A stretch of DNA of 64,000 bases from Hymenoscyphus infarciens (lineage: Eukaryota > Ascomycota > Leotiomycetes > Helotiales > Helotiaceae). Shown one piece after another: positions 59,833 through 64,000 of the stretch (the first letter of the stretch is position 1; the number at the start of each line of letters is the position of its first letter). The notes beneath the pieces are model-generated. The model did no database searches. It saw only the letters and a program-made list of their open reading frames with translations, and was not told where the DNA came from. The stretch spans positions 62,001 to 126,000 of the forward strand of contig LLCB01000076.1 in NCBI GenBank assembly GCA_001414345.1, given 5' to 3'. Position numbers and translations under genes: made by a program.

Positions 59833-60231
59833 GAGCCTGTTTAGCACGCGTATAATTTATGATAGACATATAAGATTTGTGTTGTATCATAGCTTTTTCA
59901 TGAATATATTTGTCTTACTATTTAGCTCGTTGTACACATATTTATATATTTAATAGTAGAAGGCCTAAAAGTGGTGGAGTTTCAAGAATATACACATATA
60001 TTTACAAAAGTTAAAGGTATAAAAGTTAAAGGATTAAATTATTTAATTTTAGTAGTATATATCTTAATATATAAATATAAAAGAAGTGTAAGTAAGAGTG
60101 TAAACTATAATATATACTAGCTAAACGTTAGTACACATTATGATATACACACATATATTATATATTATCTTATTATTTTTGGTAATACACTTATTAAAAA
60201 AGAGACAAAGATATACGAGCTTAATAGGCCC
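59833..60231. mobile_element. 399-bp MITE-like element, TAA duplication
   Basis: Left GAGCCTGTTTAGCACG; right reverse complement GGGCCTATTAAGCTCG. TAA flanks both ends (59830-59832, 60232-60234). Termini are like the 2002 MITE (GGGCCTGTTTGGC), but the interior differs. AT-rich, non-coding, ~8 differences in the terminal 16 possible by RIP or age. Confidence 0.6.
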
Positions 60232-60853
60232 TAAGCAGAGCCACGTCAAAATATATCTCGTCACCTCTGAGTCTCTGCCGTGACTCTATCCCATATATCT
60301 TCTTAGATTATGCTATAGTCAATCACTGCACCCCAAGCTTGATCACTCGTCTCCCCTACTTATCACAAACTTAGGTTAATATTCAATTCCTATAGTCTAA
60401 AATCTTTATCACTCTTAAATCAAGCACCGCACACCAGACGACTCCTCTCTAATAGTATTTCCGTGCACTAGACAGAAACTCAGTATTTTCCTAATTCAAT
60501 CTAGCTAATGAAAAACTCGGGAGCGTACTACTCGCAGGAACTGGAGCAGCATCCGTTGCGGCTAAAAGACGAAAGGAATAGAAAGCATTATAATGAAATG
60601 CGTTTTGAATAAAATTTTGATTAGGTGGGTCGGATTGTAAATATTGTAGAAAGCTCGCGATGCGTTCTATAGCGATGATAGATATTAAGATTTATAATCA
60701 AAAAGCAATAGGAAGGCTAAGCTTTAAATATGAAAGATTACTTTCCTACCATCCTCGTTCTTGATCTCATAATCTGCTTTACTTTTGTTACTAACCAAGT
60801 CTAACTTTACGTATACCTATAGTACAAAGTATATGATAGGTTTATGAAGCTTA
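60232..60853. other. Intergenic between two MITEs
   Basis: No gene or RNA recognised. Confidence 0.4.
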
Positions 60854-61297
60854 GAGCCTATTTAGTTAGTATATTTTTTAAATAGTTTAGTATATATACC
60901 ACTAAAAAGGCGTTATAATAATAACAGCTAACTTAATATACTTAACACTTTACTATATACTAAATCGTTTATTCTATATATTCTTAGGCCGGATTATTTA
61001 ATAAAATAATCTAATATTTATATAAAAGATTATTCTTACTAAGAAAAGGTTATTAATAATATAATAATTAGAATATATTCTAGTATATCTTTTCTCACCT
61101 ACTTACGCTAGTATTTATTACTACTGTTCTAAGATAAAATACTAGCTCTAAGATATTAGATATACGAGCTAAACGATTACTAAATATATTATCCGAATAA
61201 TTAGATAATAAATAAATATATACTATACGACTTTTAAAAGGTCTTTATATATTTAATAGACTATTTATAGTTATTCTAGTATAAGCTAAATAGGCTC
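60854..61297. mobile_element. RIP-mutated copy of the 2002 MITE
   Basis: 444 bp with TTA duplications (60851-60853, 61298-61300). Internal landmarks align in order with the copy at 2002: TAGTATATATACCACTAAAAAG for TAGTATATGCACCACCAAAAAG region, ATAATCTAATATTTAT, AATTAGAATAT and ACTTTTAAAAGGTC. Most differences are C-to-T or G-to-A (GGCCTGTTTGGCTGG became AGCCTATTTAGTTAG). Confidence 0.8.
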
Positions 61298-63980
61298 TTA
61301 TCTTATAACCGACTCTAGATACCGATTTGATCTAGACATCGAATCTAGATAAAGCAAAAGAGAAAATTTCAGAGTAGTTAAAACTTGATAGTAAGTCGTC
61401 TCGATTCGCTATTTCCTCGTCCTACACTAACTACCAGATATTAAGAAAGTGGTATAATATATAGAATAGCTTTCTTCAGTATAACTTTCCCTTCTTGAAA
61501 TTGGGGGCCGAAAACATCACTAGCACGCTACCTATTGCTTATATACCAATTATTAAGCAGCTTACTCACGAGTAACTCATGGCTTACCCGTAAGCAAGCG
61601 TCGCTCTCAATCGTCGCGTAAATCAAACAATTCACAAGGAAATCAAACAATTCACAAGGAAAAAAAACACCCTACCGAATCCCTCTAACTGACTAACTAT
61701 TCAATTGAGAGTCTTTCCCAAGTAACAAACGCGAGCGAGAAGCTAGAGCGATCAGAGCTCGTGAGGAATTGAGACGCACATATTTCCACGAAAGGACAAT
61801 CCTCAAAGTGAAAAGCGGGGGCTGGACTTTTATATTTTCTTTTCTCATCGTCGAGTTGAACACCCAAGCTCATCTGAACCCAATGTCCGTCAGAATGGGA
61901 ATCTAAAAAGCAAGAGTTTTGAAAACTCTTGGGATTTCTGGGCTTTATGAAGAATACCTATGCAGGGGCTGTGAATGTACTTCATAGTAGACCAGACGCT
62001 GGCTCGAATGCTAGGTAGCTAGCTCCACCAGTGACGAAAGTTTGCGTATTGACGTGGCCTTGTACACGTTTTACTAGTACTAACTACCTATTGCAACCGT
62101 GAACAGGAAAAGTGTACCTATACCTAATCCTAGTATGGACTTTTCAGGAAGTTTTATCAAGTAAGTAACTTTTAGAGCTTTTTATTAAGGTTCTTTTACC
62201 TAATAACATTACACACCACTTTCCACCACTACTCACTATATCTAGGCCTTAATTACAAGGGTTTTTTTTTGTGTGTGTTATAGCTAGCTGTTATTTTATC
62301 CTTTTTTATTTTATTAATAATAGATTTTATTCCGTTCTTTACAATTATAGTCTATACTTACCACAAGTGAGGAAAGTTTGCTGAGGAGAAAGATGACAAG
62401 GCGACGAAATAAACAAAAAAGCACGCCAAGAAGTCGAATCGCCGATGCATTTCTCCAAAAAGGCAAGAAGGACGAAAGAGAACCACAAAAAGTCAGCACG
62501 CAATCGTCACCTTAGGATGGAGATCGTCAACCTCTCCAGACCCTCATCTTTCTCCACGGTGATCAGATCTCAGGATTCTCCACGACGAGCCCACCAAAGA
62601 AAAGACCCAAGAGAGATTTTTCACATGCGATATCCAAGCACCATGGGAAAAAAGCATCTAGGATTTCCAGGTTCCCAGTTCCTTCTCGTATTTTAATTCC
62701 GCATTTTACCCTTTAGTCTAAACACGCTCCATATAGGTAAGATCAAGTCACGGGCACCCAACGAATGGACTTGACCCCCACGACGGGTGAGCAAGGCGGC
62801 ATTCCAGTTCAGCCCATCCCGTTCCAGGTTTCACCCGCCAAGGGACCGAATGTGCGCCATGCCCTGATTGGCTCTTGCGAAGCCGGTCTGTTATCGTTTC
62901 CCCTGGCGGGCGGGGCGTATTTGATTCAGGTGCTGGGCTGATAGATTAAGTAGGGGAGGGAATGGCGATAAGGATGCTTTGATTTAACTAAGTAGTGGAT
63001 TTTATTTTTTCTGCAGAGGGCGATTCTTTTGAAACGCGCGGGAGTGCGAGAGCTGAGAGCTGCAATTGAGTGACGAGTGACGACTCTGACGAGTGATGGG
63101 AATCGGTCCTTTGTGAGGAAAGTGCAGATGGAAGATGGAGAAAAGTGAAAAGTGAATTGTTGGTCATGACGTCGTGGGAGTGAAGGCCAAGACAAGCGTC
63201 ACTTGGCGATCGTCTAGGTATCTAGTGGGGACCCGCAATCAGTCTCCACTAAAATGGAGATTCGTGTGAACAAATGGCTCCAATCAGAGGTTTTTGCTTA
63301 TTTATGGTAACGCTCCGATGTGCTGGACCGCTGGTATGTGCTGGTAGGGAGGCGAGGCGCGGCGCGGCGCGTATCAAGGGCAAGGGAAAGCGGATGTGGT
63401 GCGAGCAGGGATTGGAGCTGTAAGGGAAAGGGGAGGGGACTTTAGACGGACTGTTTCTACGAGAAAAACGAAAAACGAAAAACTAAAAACTCCTAAATCA
63501 ACCTCACTTCTGTGATAGATTGGCTACCCCATCTGTACGCTATGAAGAGTTCCTACCCAACCTGACTGACTGACTCAACTTGATCTGTTGTTCGTCCTCT
63601 CTCTTCCCGACCTCTCACCAACGCGAATCCTCATTTCCTCCCACTCCCAATCAGTGCGCGACTGACATCACACTCGTTCGTTGGACGGGCATATCAATTG
63701 GAACGACACCTCCAAAAACTTTCATCCTACAATCCAGTTGGCAGCATCGAGAAGAGCTCCCAACAGGAACAAAACACCCAAACCTTCTACGCCACTTCTA
63801 GAACAAGTATAACAAAGCCGTTGAGCTTCGACGCTCTATAATTTTCTTTTCTTAGAACCGGTGGGGGAGCTTCCTTTGTTCTCCACGATAAGCCATCAAA
63901 GCCTCTCGAGGAAAGAGAGACAACCTCCAACCCTCGAACCCAACCCCGATCCCAACTTCCAACTTCCAATCCAACCCACA
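61298..63980. other. Gene-free stretch, probable long upstream region
   Basis: About 2.7 kb without a supported gene. Features: T/A-rich to 62340, tandem 20-mer at 61621-61660, then from 62750 GC-rich with CGGGCGGGGCG, GGCGAGGCGCGGCGCGGC at 63350 and CGAAAAACGAAAAAC at 63466. The C/T-rich segment 63570-63980 resembles a long 5' leader for a gene starting at 63981. Confidence 0.4.
61621..61660. repeat. Two tandem copies of a 20-mer
   Basis: AATCAAACAATTCACAAGGA occurs twice back to back with no mismatch, so the duplication is recent. Non-coding. Confidence 0.9.
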
Positions 63981-64000
63981 ATGTCTTCTCCAGTCAACGA
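63981..64000 (+). CDS. Possible gene start cut by the window edge
   Basis: ATG in context CCCACAATGTC followed by MSSPVN-. The preceding pyrimidine/AAC-rich sequence looks like a leader. Only six codons are visible, so no product can be named. Confidence 0.35.

Noticed and set aside
62445..62696. 83-codon Lys/Arg-rich frame before the right-edge gene
   Set aside because: No domain or splice evidence; base composition is intergenic, likely upstream region.

Overview
The window looks like a chromosomal segment of a filamentous ascomycete (Pezizomycotina). Genes carry short GT..AG introns, mostly 44-70 nt, with CTAAC-type branch sites. The protein families are typical of moulds: RBR ligase, F-box protein, secreted GH16 glucanase, GPI-anchored Kre9-like protein, cupredoxin, fungal STAND and HET genes. 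Several AT-rich blocks have almost no CpA or TpG dinucleotides, the footprint of repeat-induced point mutation (RIP). A helotialean (Leotiomycetes) origin is my guess from gene style; nothing here proves it.

Region 1-13.9 kb: a 438-bp MITE (2002-2439), a broken HET-type gene (2689-3375), a small conserved Gly/Val-rich gene (5066-5392), a carboxylesterase C-terminal relic (5841-6086), a divergent pair made of a RecQ helicase (minus) and a three-RRM RNA-binding protein (plus), and an F-box gene. Region 13.9-33.4 kb: genes separated by AT-rich deserts, namely an alpha-carbonic anhydrase, a cytochrome P450, a Kre9-like GPI protein, an MFS drug/metabolite transporter and a secreted GH16 glucanase. 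One desert (18.96-20.99 kb) is largely a degenerate inverted repeat with arms of about 0.6 kb. Region 33.4-41.2 kb: two tiny MITEs, the N-glycosylation glucosyltransferase ALG6 and a membrane-anchored cupredoxin that has lost one expected copper ligand.

Region 41.2-55.7 kb is a transposon graveyard. A ~9.56-kb element (43760-53318) has ~168-bp terminal inverted repeats built around a 7-bp tandem unit (AAATCGY). It encodes a RIP-killed integrase-type DDE protein and at least one further long reading frame. A 2,682-bp LTR retrotransposon with two 311-bp LTRs and a 5-bp target duplication (CTTAC) sits inside that second frame, and the frame resumes in phase on the other side. On both flanks lie broken genes with premature stops: a STAND/NLR-like gene and a P450 on the left, a rhodopsin-like (PTH11/SAT4) membrane protein and a DHCR24/DIMINUTO-like FAD oxidoreductase on the right. 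I read this as one large DNA element, a nested retroelement, and RIP or decay reaching neighbouring genes.

Region 55.7-64 kb: a MITE, an RBR E3 ubiquitin ligase with a long coiled-coil tail, two more MITEs (one a RIP-mutated copy of the MITE at 2002-2439), a gene-free stretch, and the first 20 nt of a possible gene at the right edge. The intact genes are mostly housekeeping or secreted functions and do not form one obvious pathway.
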